A DNA stretch of 64,000 nucleotides from Candidatus Amunia macphersoniae (GTDB lineage: Bacteria; Chloroflexota; Dormibacteria; Aeolococcales; Aeolococcaceae). The stretch's first letter is position 1, and each line of letters opens with the position of its first letter. The DNA lies in contig JAEKNN010000046.1 of assembly GCA_016464795.1 (NCBI GenBank), forward strand, positions 43,699-107,698, read 5' to 3'. Positions 1 to 8,394 of the stretch are shown here, in pieces. The notes under the pieces are model-generated. The model was not told the DNA's origin. It was given only the letters and a program-made list of their open reading frames with translations, and ran no database searches. The translations under genes were made by a program, and so were the position numbers.

Positions 1-41
1 GGTGCCCCGGCCGCCTTGTCCGGAGACCGCGCCTGACTTGC

Positions 42-113
42 GCCGACGTAGCTCAGTGGTAGAGCAACCGCCTCGTAAGCGGTAGGTCGTCAGTTCAATC
101 CTGACCGTCGGCT
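42..113 (+). tRNA. tRNA-Thr (anticodon CGU)
   Basis: A full cloverleaf can be drawn. The 7-bp acceptor stem is GCCGACG/CGTCGGC, the D arm is GCTC/GAGC, the 5-bp anticodon stem is ACCGC/GCGGT around loop CTCGTAA, and the T arm is GTCAG/CTGAC with loop TTCAATC. The anticodon at 74-76 is CGT, which reads ACG threonine codons. The discriminator base is T and CCA is not encoded. Confidence 0.95.
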
Positions 114-190
114 CCGACGTTGCTTGCTCCAGCGCCGGTGGGCTTGCGGCCCCGAGCTGAACGACCGCGGCCGGGCCTGACGCCGGAGGC

Positions 191-514
191 CTATGCGCCG
201 GCCTTGGCTCCGTCTTGCAACAGGCGGCCGCCGAGTGGCTCGGACAGCGGGATGTGCACTGGTCTAAGCACTCCCTTCATGACGAAAAGCAAGCTCTCAC
301 CCCGAGCTTGGCGATCCGCGATTGCGTTGAGAGTGCCCACGTAGGCGGTGACCACGACTCGGTCTGCGCCTTCGTCAACCTCGATGTGGTGCCACCCTTG
401 CCACACCCCGTGCCGGACGACGGCCACGACGGTTCGACCGTCCGGGTCGAGGAACAATCGGTGGCAGGACGCGGGCTGTGCGGATCGGACCTGGTCGTCT
501 CCCTCCACGATCAT
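191..514 (-). CDS. Hypothetical protein, 107 aa
   Basis: Function not recognised. The product is a small soluble protein with alternating hydrophobic stretches (a VVAVVRHGVWQGWHHIEVD segment, then VVVTAYVG) and a C-terminal PLGGR motif. It has no signal peptide or membrane segment. The style resembles small conserved actinobacterial hypothetical proteins, which is an impression and not a family assignment. It follows the cupin gene on the same strand after about 45 bases, so the two may be co-transcribed. The ATG at 514 has a GAGGT-like sequence just upstream. The opposite-strand frame gives a less protein-like product. Confidence 0.6.
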   Translation of the reverse strand: MIVEGDDQVRSAQPASCHRLFLDPDGRTVVAVVRHGVWQGWHHIEVDEGADRVVVTAYVGTLNAIADRQARGESLLFVMKGVLRPVHIPLSEPLGGRLLQDGAKAGA

Positions 515-558
515 TCATCGACCTCAGAACGTCGCCGTCGCGAAGTGCCGATTTGAAC

Positions 559-909
559 TTACAGCCCCAGACAAGCACGGTCCACGGCGATCTTGTGGGC
601 GCCGGAGCCCGGCTGTGGAGCGGGGATGTGCAGCACGTAGTGCATGTAGTCCGCTGAACTGGCCAGAAATGTGTGCGGCTCCCCAGCGTCGACGATGACG
701 ACACTGCCGGCGACCAAGTCCATGCTCTCGAGTCCGACGCGCAACTGGGAGGAACCGCGTGCCACCAGGTACACCTCGGTCAGCGTCGGATGGAGGTGGG
801 GTTCGTCGATTCCCTCGGAGGCATATCCGATGCTCACTGGGAGGTTGGAATCCCATGGGCCTGCGAGCCACCCTTTTGGATGGCCGACCGGGACGCGACA
901 CCGCCGCAT
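559..909 (-). CDS. Small cupin-domain protein
   Basis: A 116-aa single-domain cupin. Cupin motif 1 is visible as PHLHPTLTEVYLVARG, with two histidines and a glutamate placed as metal ligands. Motif 2 appears as VDAGEPHTF, with the last ligand histidine. No other domain is present, so the substrate cannot be told. Cupins of this size are often metal-dependent isomerases, dioxygenases or sugar/ligand-binding proteins. It is divergent from the kinase remnant starting near 955 and sits just upstream of the 107-aa hypothetical gene. ATG at 909 is the only plausible start before the N-terminal sequence. Confidence 0.8.
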   Translation of the reverse strand: MRRCRVPVGHPKGWLAGPWDSNLPVSIGYASEGIDEPHLHPTLTEVYLVARGSSQLRVGLESMDLVAGSVVIVDAGEPHTFLASSADYMHYVLHIPAPQPGSGAHKIAVDRACLGL

Positions 910-954
910 CAGAGCACTCTAGAGCGCAGCATTCGTTCCTGTAAGAGTCCAGTC

Positions 955-1489
955 GTGATCGCTGTTCCTGAGGTCGTCCGCAACAAGGCGCTCGCTGCGG
1001 GCGCGGAAACCTGGCTTGACGAGCTCCCCGCATTGGTCGCCAGCCTGGAGCGCGAGTGGGCCATCACGGTCGGTCGTGGAGCTCGACCGCCCATGCTCCG
1101 AGAGGGCCGTGGACCACGCGCTGCGATGCGCTGCTCGCGGCGTCGCCGCGCACGATGACGCGCGCGCAGTGCTCGTGCACGGCGACGTGCACCAATGGAA
1201 CGCGCTCGAGGTGCGCGACGGCTTCAGGCTGGTCGACCCCGATGGTCTGCTCGCTGAGGCCGAGTACGACATGGGCATCCTCATGCGCGAGGATCCGCTC
1301 GAGCTGCTCGACGACAACGACCCGCGCGAGCGCGCGCGTTGGCTGGCTGCGAGCACGCACCTCGACCCCACCGCAATCTGGGAATGGGGCGTCGTCGAGC
1401 GGGTGTCGACCGGCCTGCTCTGCACCAAGGTCGACGTGCAGCCGGTGGGGCGTCAGATGCTCGCCGCCGCCGACCACCTGTCCGGCTAG
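955..1489 (+). pseudogene. Streptomycin/aminoglycoside phosphotransferase remnant with internal deletion
   Basis: From the GTG at 955 the reading frame gives a typical APH(6)-like N terminus (VPEVVRNKALAAGAETWLDE, then LPALVASLEREWAITVG) to about 1070. The matching C-terminal part continues in a different frame from about 1073: VVELDRPCSERAVDHALRC, then the kinase catalytic loop VLVHGDVHQWN, the metal-binding LVDPDGL, and a normal end at the TAG of 1487-1489. The family is about 280-310 residues. Here roughly 40 N-terminal and 138 C-terminal residues remain, so most of the nucleotide-binding lobe is missing. A deletion with a frame change is the simplest reading. A residual C-terminal product could in principle start at the ATG of 1016, but it would lack the ATP-binding lobe. 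Confidence 0.75.
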
Positions 1490-1531
1490 AGTCCCGCCTT
1501 GGATCTGGACCTGCCCGCAAAGGAACGACCA

Positions 1532-2152
1532 ATGTCGACACCACCACGCCTCCTTCCGTTCCTGGCGCAGTTCGACTTCGCCCGCGCGCGCCTCGCCAAC
1601 CGCATTGCGGGGCCGGCGGGAGACAGCGGAGACGGCGAGAGCATCGAGATCCCGGGCATGACCGACGACGAATACCTCTGGGAGCCAGTGCGGCAGTGCT
1701 GGTCGATCCGACTGCGCGCCGCAGGTCCGGGGCCGGGTGCGACCGTCCTCGCCGGTGCGGGCGAGTGGGGGCGCGACTCCGCAGGCTCCGCCGACCCGTG
1801 GCCACCGCCGTTCACCACCATCGCATGGCGACTCGGTCACCTCAGCGAGATGCTGACGCTGCGGGCTGACCACACCATCGGCAGCCACGCCCTGACCCGT
1901 GACGACTATCGCTTCAGCGGCGACGCCGCCGGGGGGATCGCCGCCTTCGACACCGGCGTTGCGGCGTGGCGCGCCGCCATGGTCAGCGCCGACGACGCTG
2001 CGCTCGACTTGGTGGGCCGCAGCACCTACCCCAACGGGAGCGACCCGGAAGACCCCTTCATCGAGACTGTCTGGTGGGTCAATCAGGAGCTGCTGCACCA
2101 CGGGGCCGAGATCGCCCTGCTGCGCGATCTCTACCGCGAACGGCAGGGTTGA
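1532..2152 (+). CDS. DinB-family protein
   Basis: A 206-aa protein of the DinB/YfiT four-helix-bundle superfamily. The signature histidines are visible in WRLGHLSEML (mid-protein) and NQELLHHGAEIALLRDLY (C terminus), the usual metal-site positions. Family members include mycothiol-, bacillithiol- or glutathione-dependent transferases and many proteins of unknown role, so the reaction cannot be named. The start is taken at ATG 1532 because AAAGGAA lies 6-12 bases upstream. An in-frame ATG at 1499 would add 11 residues without a ribosome site. It lies 42 bases after the broken kinase. Confidence 0.85.
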   Translation: MSTPPRLLPFLAQFDFARARLANRIAGPAGDSGDGESIEIPGMTDDEYLWEPVRQCWSIRLRAAGPGPGATVLAGAGEWGRDSAGSADPWPPPFTTIAWRLGHLSEMLTLRADHTIGSHALTRDDYRFSGDAAGGIAAFDTGVAAWRAAMVSADDAALDLVGRSTYPNGSDPEDPFIETVWWVNQELLHHGAEIALLRDLYRERQG

Positions 2153-2248
2153 CCAGCCACTCGCCGATGGGCGGTCCGCGCCAAGCTCGACCTCCACCTC
2201 GCGCGTCGGGCCCCACCCGGGTCACCGCTGTGAGCTGCATCAGCGGGA

Positions 2249-3595
2249 TCACAGCGTGAGCCCGAGTCGTTCCCAGTCGGCGGCGATCACCGAGGCCAGC
2301 TCACGAGCCGCGATGCGCCATGAACGAGGCGCGCGATCCCAGCTGAAGTTGGCTGTGGCGATCGATGCCGCCGCGGCGGGCTCGTCCGTCATCGTGATCA
2401 GCCCCTGCGCCCAGTCGATGGCGTGGGCGAAACGCTCCACGTCCAGCCGCCCGGCGCCGTGCATCTTGTTGACGACAAGCGTGACCGGAATGTTCGTCAG
2501 GCGGAGCTGCTGTGACGCCTCCGCCACCAGGCTTGCGGTTGCCGGCTCGGCGTCGGACACCAGCACGATCTGGTCGGCGGCGGCCAGCGCCGCGCGTGCG
2601 GCAGGCTCCCACAACCCGGTGCCGCAGTCCAGCACGATCACCGCCACCATCTTCTGGAGACGGTCGATCACCCGTCGATACGCCTCCTCATCCAACTTGG
2701 CCATGCGCTCAGGTGCAGTCGGAGCGGGCAGCACCAACAGGCCGTGTTGAGCCCGGCCCAGGCTGGTGTCCAGCTGAGTGACGGTGAGCGCCGGATGGTC
2801 GAGCACCTCGAGAAGGTCGTCCACGAACACGTTGTGGGTGGGTGCCAGCGTTCGGCCAAGCGAACCGTAGTCGGGGTTGGTGTCGATGGCCACTATGCGG
2901 TCACGCCGCAGCTGGGCGAGCAGCATCCCCAGCAGGGTGGTGACAGTGGTCTTGCCCACCCCTCCCTTGGGTGACATCACGGCGATGGTGGCGCAGCGGA
3001 TCAGCCGAGGCCCGACGATGCTGTCCTCGAGCGCGGCAATGTAGTTGGTCGCAGCCCAGTTGCTGCGGGCGCGCGCGATCGGCCCCTGGCGTCGTTCTCT
3101 GGTGAGGGCGGCGGGGCTGGGCCCGCTGTCGAGGTCATTCGCCAGCGAGACGCGCTCCAGCCGCCCAGGATTGAGAACTGCTCCCACCGAGAGCCCGATG
3201 CGCGCCGCACCTGACGAGCGTCGCGGCAGCGCGTCTCGGGTGCGTTGGAAGGGCATGGCGGACGGTTCCGAGGAGTGGACAGCACCGATTGCCGGAGGCG
3301 GTGGCACATGGAGCGGGGCGGGCGGCAGGTTGGCGCCATTGAGGCTGGCAGCCGGCGACGGCTCAGCCACCAGCAGGAGCGTGGCTCCGGCGCCCACCGA
3401 CGCGCCCAGCAGCGTGGCGCTGCCGTCGAGGGCTGAGGCCCCCGGCGATTGCAGCGTCCAGTGGAGGCCACTCCCGGGGTCGAGGCCGGCTGCCGCCAAT
3501 ACCCTGGGCATCAACGCCGCGACAGGCTCGTCGTCGGGCACGGCCATGTCGAAGGTCCCGCTGTCGTGCGCGATGTGCAGGAGGAGGAAGGCCAT
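2249..3595 (-). CDS. Ubiquitin-like (EsaB/YukD-type) domain fused to MinD/ParA-like ATPase
   Basis: The 448-aa protein has two parts. Residues 1-80 have the length and strand pattern of a ubiquitin-like EsaB/YukD domain (LLHIAHDSGTFDMAVP, LDGSATLLGASVGAGATLLL). A Pro-rich linker of about 100 residues follows. Residues 200-448 are a MinD/ParA deviant Walker-A ATPase with PKGGVGKTTV at 209-218, a VAIDTNPDYG switch region and VIVLDCGTG as Walker B. EsaB/YukD domains belong to type VII secretion systems, but no WXG100, EccC or EccB gene is nearby. It may act in secretion or polar positioning, which is inference. It stands alone, divergent from the 142-aa membrane protein. Confidence 0.8.
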   Translation of the reverse strand: MAFLLLHIAHDSGTFDMAVPDDEPVAALMPRVLAAAGLDPGSGLHWTLQSPGASALDGSATLLGASVGAGATLLLVAEPSPAASLNGANLPPAPLHVPPPPAIGAVHSSEPSAMPFQRTRDALPRRSSGAARIGLSVGAVLNPGRLERVSLANDLDSGPSPAALTRERRQGPIARARSNWAATNYIAALEDSIVGPRLIRCATIAVMSPKGGVGKTTVTTLLGMLLAQLRRDRIVAIDTNPDYGSLGRTLAPTHNVFVDDLLEVLDHPALTVTQLDTSLGRAQHGLLVLPAPTAPERMAKLDEEAYRRVIDRLQKMVAVIVLDCGTGLWEPAARAALAAADQIVLVSDAEPATASLVAEASQQLRLTNIPVTLVVNKMHGAGRLDVERFAHAIDWAQGLITMTDEPAAAASIATANFSWDRAPRSWRIAARELASVIAADWERLGLTL

Positions 3596-3756
3596 GACTC
3601 TGCGATTCTCAGCCTACGGAGGCCAGCGCTGCAGGAAGTGCCACCTCTTTCACTCCGCAGGGGCTCCGTCGGTGTGGTCGGGCCGCCACGGCCAGGACTC
3701 ACCTGGCGGTTGATCACGGCCGCTTCCCCTGCCTGGTCGCGGGGTACGATGGCGCC

Positions 3757-4185
3757 GTGCCCGAGTCGCCTCCCAGCGGATGGCTTCCCTCGGCGCTGCG
3801 CCGCCTCGAGCACCGGCTGGGCGCGCAGCGCGACGACCGCACGCTCTGGGTGTGGACAGTGCCCGCGGTGACAGTGGTGGTCACCTTTGTGATCCTCGCC
3901 TTCCTCGGCATGCAGGGCAAGGTCGACCTGTTTCTGACGATTCCCATGGCACTGGTGCTCTCTGTCTTCCTCGGCTCCCTGTCGGCGTTCTACCTCACCG
4001 CGGCCAGCTCCGACGAGCGCGACGTCGACGACGACGATCGCCGCCCCCCTCGCCCAGCACCGCCGGACGGCCCGCCATCGCTGCCCGCGACCCGGTTGGT
4101 CTCGCCCTCGCCCGGCCAGATGGCGTCGCAACCGCGTGCCGAGGACCCGGTGGCAGTGCCCGTGGGCGGTCCGTCGCGCACGTGA
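3757..4185 (+). CDS. Small membrane protein, two TM helices
   Basis: A 142-aa protein of unknown function starting at GTG 3757. Two hydrophobic helices follow each other (VPAVTVVVTFVILAFLGM at about 36-53 and a second near 57-80). The acidic segment SSDERDVDDDD comes next, then a Pro-rich low-complexity C-terminal tail of about 50 residues. Helix spacing suggests a hairpin with both termini on the same side, probably cytoplasmic. It is divergent from the ubiquitin-like/MinD fusion gene, about 160 bases apart. Confidence 0.65.
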   Translation: MPESPPSGWLPSALRRLEHRLGAQRDDRTLWVWTVPAVTVVVTFVILAFLGMQGKVDLFLTIPMALVLSVFLGSLSAFYLTAASSDERDVDDDDRRPPRPAPPDGPPSLPATRLVSPSPGQMASQPRAEDPVAVPVGGPSRT

Positions 4186-4209
4186 GCCACTGACACCGCT
4201 GAGAGTCAG

Positions 4210-5262
4210 CTATCCGGCTGCGATCCGTTCAGCGAGGTAGCGCATCGCCATCGGATAGCGGTACTCGATGGCGCCGTGTCCGGCGTCGAAGAGCTCGAAG
4301 TTCACGTCGGTGACGCCGATGTCAGCGAGAGCGTTGCGGAAGGCCACCGCGCCAAGGTCGAGGAAATACTCGTCGTGCGTGCCCGCGTCGATGTAGATGC
4401 CCACCAGAGAACGCATCGCCTGGGCGTGGTCGGGAACCAACCGCACCGGGTCCCAGGCCAACCAGCGCTCCCACACCTCGGGAAGCATCCTGCCCGTCCC
4501 GACGTCGAACGGCAGCTGGACTGCGCCGCCGGCATCGGTCGAGTACGCCGCGGCCATGGCCCACATGTTGATGAGCACCGCGTCACCGGGACGGCTCAAC
4601 GCCGGGCGATTGCGAAAGTCATCGAGGAAGTGCTCGTATGAGCCGTCGTAGTTGTCGCGGAGGGCGCGGACCACCTCGGGAACGTCCTTCCAGTAACAGA
4701 GCTCGAACAGCGCGTCGCCGGCATGAGTGGCAAGCGCGCCGAAGACGTCGGGACGGAGCATCGGCGTGATCATGGCTCCGTAGCCGCCACTCGACTTGCC
4801 GGTGATGGCGCGGTGATCGCGGTTGGCGAGCGTCGGGTAGCGGGCATCGACGAAGCCGACCACCTCGTCACACAGGTAGGTGTGGTAACGGCCTGTGCCG
4901 GGTGAGTCCACGAACTGGCTGCCGCCCAGCGAGGTCCAACAGTCGACCATCACCACCAGGCAGGGGGGCACCGCCGGGTCGCTGAAGAGCGCGTCGATGA
5001 GCTCGATGACATTGGGTCGATACGGGCTGCGGTTCCTCCACATGTCGACCTGTCCAGTGAAGCCCTGGATCAGGTAGATCGCCGGCAACCGAGCTCCCTG
5101 CACCTGCGAATCGGGTGGCGTGTAGACCCACAGCGGGCGCGTGGCAGGGTCGCCCAACGGGTTGTCACGGAGCACGTCGCTCTCGATCACCAGCTCGTCG
5201 ACGACGCCTTTCAGCGGACGGCGCCAGGGCGAACCAATCTGCGGAGGCTGCAGCTGGCTCAC
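4210..5262 (-). CDS. Alpha/beta-hydrolase esterase (esterase D-like)
   Basis: A 350-aa putative esterase of the EstA/antigen-85-like alpha/beta-hydrolase group. The nucleophile elbow is ITGKSSGGYGAM with Ser157 in G-x-S-x-G. A likely catalytic acid lies in GTHDEYFLD and the catalytic histidine in FDAGHGAIEYR near the C terminus. The early WVYTPPD and YLIQGFTG elements are typical of the family. There is no signal peptide, so it is probably cytoplasmic. The start is set at GTG 5262, which overlaps the stop of the upstream methyltransferase gene (GTGA), indicating translational coupling. A longer in-frame extension upstream reads as shadow sequence. The substrate is unknown. Confidence 0.85.
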   Translation of the reverse strand: MSQLQPPQIGSPWRRPLKGVVDELVIESDVLRDNPLGDPATRPLWVYTPPDSQVQGARLPAIYLIQGFTGQVDMWRNRSPYRPNVIELIDALFSDPAVPPCLVVMVDCWTSLGGSQFVDSPGTGRYHTYLCDEVVGFVDARYPTLANRDHRAITGKSSGGYGAMITPMLRPDVFGALATHAGDALFELCYWKDVPEVVRALRDNYDGSYEHFLDDFRNRPALSRPGDAVLINMWAMAAAYSTDAGGAVQLPFDVGTGRMLPEVWERWLAWDPVRLVPDHAQAMRSLVGIYIDAGTHDEYFLDLGAVAFRNALADIGVTDVNFELFDAGHGAIEYRYPMAMRYLAERIAAG

Positions 5263-6179
5263 AGCTGCCCGATGACCACGCGGGTGACGCCGAGCCCGTC
5301 CCGATGGGATCGCACATTCCCGAACCCCGCGCGACGCAGCACCGTCGCGGTCGCCCTGGCCAGGTACGGGGCGATCTCCACCATCACCAGCCCGCCCGGC
5401 CGCAACCACGAGGGAGCATCGGACGCCAGCCGGCGCACCAGGCCGAGCCCGTCCTCGGACCCATCGGTCAGGGTGCTGTGCGGCTCGAATCTGCGGATCT
5501 CCACCGGCAGCGTGCGCACCTCGCGCCGACCCACGTAGGGGGGGTGGATGGTGAACAGGCCCACCGCGCCCCGCACCTGGCCCGGCAGTGCGGCGAGCAT
5601 GTCACCGACTGCGAATCGCACATTGCCCAGGGCCAACTTCCTGGCGTTGGCCCTGCCCAACCTGGCGGCCTCGGGGGAGATGTCGATTCCCCACACCTCG
5701 CTGCCCACCACCCTAGCCCCGATGGCGAGCGCGATCGCCCCAGACCCGGTGGCAACGTCGACAGCGAGGCGACGACCGCGACGCCGCCGCAGTCTCGACA
5801 CCGCATGTTCGACGGTCAACTCACTCGACGCGCGTGGCGAGAACACGCCGGGGCGAACCATCAACTGCAGACCGCAGAAGGTGAAGCTGCCCGTGATGTA
5901 GCTCACTGGCTCGCCGGTCAGCCTGCGATCGACGAGCACCTCGAACCGTTTGCGCTGGGCGGTGCTGATGGCGCGGGTCGGCATGTCGGCGTCGTCGGGT
6001 CGAGTCTGCAGGACATGTGCCATCAGGACATCCGCGTCCCATCGGGCCAATCCCGGCTGCCAGTGCTCGATGTTGCGTGAGGTCGCGATGCGTGTCTCGG
6101 CCGCAGAGAGCAGCGTGTGAGCGGTCACGCCTACACTGGACTGAGAAGAGACCGCGCCGCGGCTCGCAACTCTGGACAT
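5259..6179 (-). CDS. Divergent HemK/PrmC-like class I methyltransferase
   Basis: About 306 aa. It has a helical N-terminal domain followed by a Rossmann SAM domain: AVDVATGSGAIALAIG (motif I), VWGIDISPEAA (acidic loop) and a motif IV that reads IHPPYVG at 211-217. PrmC/HemK enzymes, which methylate release-factor glutamine, have NPPY here. The upstream PRxxTE signature is also altered to GVFSPRASSE. So this is probably a paralogue with another target rather than the housekeeping PrmC. The ATG at 6179 is chosen; a GTG at 6128 is an alternative and neither has a clear ribosome site. It is divergent from the HAD gene and coupled to the esterase downstream. Confidence 0.75.
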   Translation of the reverse strand: MSRVASRGAVSSQSSVGVTAHTLLSAAETRIATSRNIEHWQPGLARWDADVLMAHVLQTRPDDADMPTRAISTAQRKRFEVLVDRRLTGEPVSYITGSFTFCGLQLMVRPGVFSPRASSELTVEHAVSRLRRRRGRRLAVDVATGSGAIALAIGARVVGSEVWGIDISPEAARLGRANARKLALGNVRFAVGDMLAALPGQVRGAVGLFTIHPPYVGRREVRTLPVEIRRFEPHSTLTDGSEDGLGLVRRLASDAPSWLRPGGLVMVEIAPYLARATATVLRRAGFGNVRSHRDGLGVTRVVIGQL

Positions 6180-6187
6180 GACGCCGC

Positions 6188-7006
6188 ATGGTAGCCGAGT
6201 CGACACCCACCGTCGGTCGCACAGCCGCGTTCTTCGACGTCGACAGAACCCTGCTGCGCGGCTCATCGCTTCTGCATGTCGCCCGCCCGATGCGCCGTGC
6301 CGGGCTGCTGACCAGCCGCGCGATGCTTCACGCATTGGTGATGCAGGCTCGCTTCAGCCTGTACGGCTTCGACGAGATGCAGATTCGCGAAGCCGTCCGC
6401 GGCGTCGGCGCGCTCGTGGACGGCATCGAAGCGGACCGCCTGCGTGCGTTCGCGCGGAGCTCCATCCCGGCTCACGTGCTGCCACTGGTCTATCGGGAAG
6501 CGCGGGCACGAATCGAGTGGCACCGCACCGCCGGCGACCTGGTTTTCCTGGTCTCGTCGTCACCCCGCGAGTTCATCAGCGAGCTCGGATCGATGCTCGG
6601 CGTGGACGGGGTCGCAGCCACCGAGGCTGAGCTGCGCGATGGCCGCTACACGGGGCGCATCATTCGCTTCTGTCACGGGGATGGGAAGGCTGCGTCAGTT
6701 GTTGAGCTGGCCGGTGTGCACGGTGTGGACCTCGCTCAGTCACATGCGTACGGAGACAGCTTTGTCAGTGACCTGGCCATGCTCGAAGCCGTTGGCCACC
6801 CACTGGCGGTGAACCCGGATCGCGCGCTCAGGGTCGAGGCGGGGCGCAGGGGCTGGCCCGTCGAGAGCTTCCAACGCACCGGCAATCTGCCGGCCATCTC
6901 GTCTTTTGGTGGCCTGCCCGCCCGTGCAGCCAGGGTGTCGCGCGCCGCACTGCGCCGCCTCAACGTCAATGTCCGAAACAAGACCAGGTCTCTGCGAGAG
7001 CTGTGA
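6188..7006 (+). CDS. HAD-IB family phosphatase (SerB-like)
   Basis: A 272-aa HAD-superfamily subfamily IB hydrolase. Motif I is FFDVDRTLLRG with Asp17 as nucleophile and Asp19 as acid/base. Motif II is the serine in FLVSSSP. Motif III is the lysine of GDGKAASV, and motif IV is GDSFVSDLAML. Members dephosphorylate phosphoserine, phospholipid precursors or similar small molecules. The basic C-terminal tail (RVSRAALRRLNVNVRNKTRS) could contact membrane. The substrate cannot be decided from sequence. It starts only 8 bases from the divergent methyltransferase start and overlaps the following 62-aa gene by 38 bases. Confidence 0.88.
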   Translation: MVAESTPTVGRTAAFFDVDRTLLRGSSLLHVARPMRRAGLLTSRAMLHALVMQARFSLYGFDEMQIREAVRGVGALVDGIEADRLRAFARSSIPAHVLPLVYREARARIEWHRTAGDLVFLVSSSPREFISELGSMLGVDGVAATEAELRDGRYTGRIIRFCHGDGKAASVVELAGVHGVDLAQSHAYGDSFVSDLAMLEAVGHPLAVNPDRALRVEAGRRGWPVESFQRTGNLPAISSFGGLPARAARVSRAALRRLNVNVRNKTRSLREL

Positions 7007-7157
7007 GCACGCGCGCATCGTGCGCGGTGCCCGCTCGCAGTTCTGGATGTGCGCTCGCGCGGAGTCCGAGCCGGACTTTCCGCGCTACCCACGCCTGCCG
7101 GTGCTCAGCTGCGCGGGACATGAGCGGGGCACTCCTCAGCCGGTGCGGCGCGACTGA
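6969..7157 (+). CDS. Small cysteine-containing protein, 62 aa
   Basis: The product begins MSETRPGLCESCEHARIV and ends with PRYPRLPVLSCAGHE. It has four cysteines in the arrangement C-x2-C (near 9-12), one mid-protein in WMCARA and one in VLSCAGH. This matches a small conserved protein type I associate with Actinobacteria, in which the cysteines probably bind zinc or iron. The role is unknown. It starts inside the end of the HAD gene in another frame, so it is likely co-expressed with it. The length and clean cysteine pattern argue against a chance frame. Confidence 0.7.
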   Translation: MSETRPGLCESCEHARIVRGARSQFWMCARAESEPDFPRYPRLPVLSCAGHERGTPQPVRRD

Positions 7158-7171
7158 CTGACGGGTGAGCG

Positions 7172-8320
7172 TCAGCTCGATCGAACAGCCTGTCTGGCCT
7201 GCTTCCCTGGTTGCGCACGTCCAGTGGTGGCGTCTGCGGCACCACTGGCCGAGGGGGATGGCCGCACCGCCGGGTCGTTGCTGATCTGGTCTGGCTGTGC
7301 GGGGGTGAGCGGCGTCAGGCCTGCCTCCTGGGCAAAGGTGGCCAGGCTGGGGGCCCCACCAATGTGGGTGCGGTGGAACTCGAAGGCATCCGCCAGCGCA
7401 TGGCTCTGGCCGGCCTTGGTAATCACGGCATCGCGGAAGCCCGCCTCGCTGACCATCCCCTCGACCGCGGCGTTGAATTCGCCATACGGATAGGCGAAGT
7501 CGCGCACCGGGTGGTGCAGCGTCTGCTCCATGGCAACCTTGCCGCCGACGATCTCGGCGCGCGCCGCCGCCAGGCTGGTGGACGCGAGGTCGACGTGGTG
7601 CATGGTGTGGGACCCGATGACCATGCCGGCTGTGTCCATCTGACGCACCTGCGCGGTGGTCATGTACCCGGAGTGGTCCATGAACCCGCTGACGACGTAC
7701 TCGGTGGCGACAAAACCGTACTTGGCGAGGATCGGCTGCGCTGAGGTGGCGAAGTCCACGTATCCATCGTCGAATGTGAGCACCACGGGGTGGGACGGCA
7801 GTGCTCGCTTCCCGGCCAGGGCGTCCATGAGCATGGACATGGTTATCGGGGTGGCATGCTCCACGTGAAGCACTTCCATCTGCTCGGCGAACAACCTCGG
7901 CGAGATCGACAGGTTGTACAGGAGCATGTTGTGGGGGTCCGGCGGGACATCGAGGATGTAGTGGTAGTTGAGGATTGGAACGGTCAGCCGGGGGGCATCA
8001 CGAGCCGCGATCGTGACGTGCGTCTGCGCTTCCACGTAAGGTCTCGGACGGGCGTGGGATGGTGGAGCGGTGGTCAACGGTGCCCCACCGATGGTCAGGG
8101 GAGATGGCACCGTCAGCGACGGAGTTGCCGCGACGTCGTTGCCGTCAACGATCGGTGAGGCAGTGAGCCCCTCCATGGGTTGCTGTCCGCCAACCGCGAC
8201 CATCACCCGCGCGGGCAGAGCGGAGGCCACCGTGTGTGCTGAGAGTCCAGCCACCACGACCAACGACACCACGGCGAGGCGGCGGTTGGTGCGACGGGTG
8301 TGGCCTGGGGTAATCGGCAT
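7172..8320 (-). CDS. Exported polysaccharide deacetylase (NodB/CE4)
   Basis: A 382-aa protein with an N-terminal signal/anchor (RLAVVSLVVVAGLSAHTVASA), a Pro/Thr/Ser-rich linker to about residue 110, and a carbohydrate esterase 4 domain. LTFDDGYVDF is motif 1 (first Asp is the base, second the metal ligand). GSHTMHHVDL is motif 2 (metal histidines), and FAYPYGEFN is motif 3. Family enzymes remove N- or O-acetyl groups from peptidoglycan, chitin-like or other surface glycans. A low-complexity Ser/Ala/Pro tail follows. It most likely acts outside the membrane on cell wall or exopolysaccharide. It is monocistronic. Confidence 0.9.
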   Translation of the reverse strand: MPITPGHTRRTNRRLAVVSLVVVAGLSAHTVASALPARVMVAVGGQQPMEGLTASPIVDGNDVAATPSLTVPSPLTIGGAPLTTAPPSHARPRPYVEAQTHVTIAARDAPRLTVPILNYHYILDVPPDPHNMLLYNLSISPRLFAEQMEVLHVEHATPITMSMLMDALAGKRALPSHPVVLTFDDGYVDFATSAQPILAKYGFVATEYVVSGFMDHSGYMTTAQVRQMDTAGMVIGSHTMHHVDLASTSLAAARAEIVGGKVAMEQTLHHPVRDFAYPYGEFNAAVEGMVSEAGFRDAVITKAGQSHALADAFEFHRTHIGGAPSLATFAQEAGLTPLTPAQPDQISNDPAVRPSPSASGAADATTGRAQPGKQARQAVRSS

Positions 8321-8394
8321 GAGGTGCGGATCGTGTCCGGGGTGCGGCCCCTGCTCAGCGGGTGCTTGTCAAGGATAGGCGACAACTGGGGATT

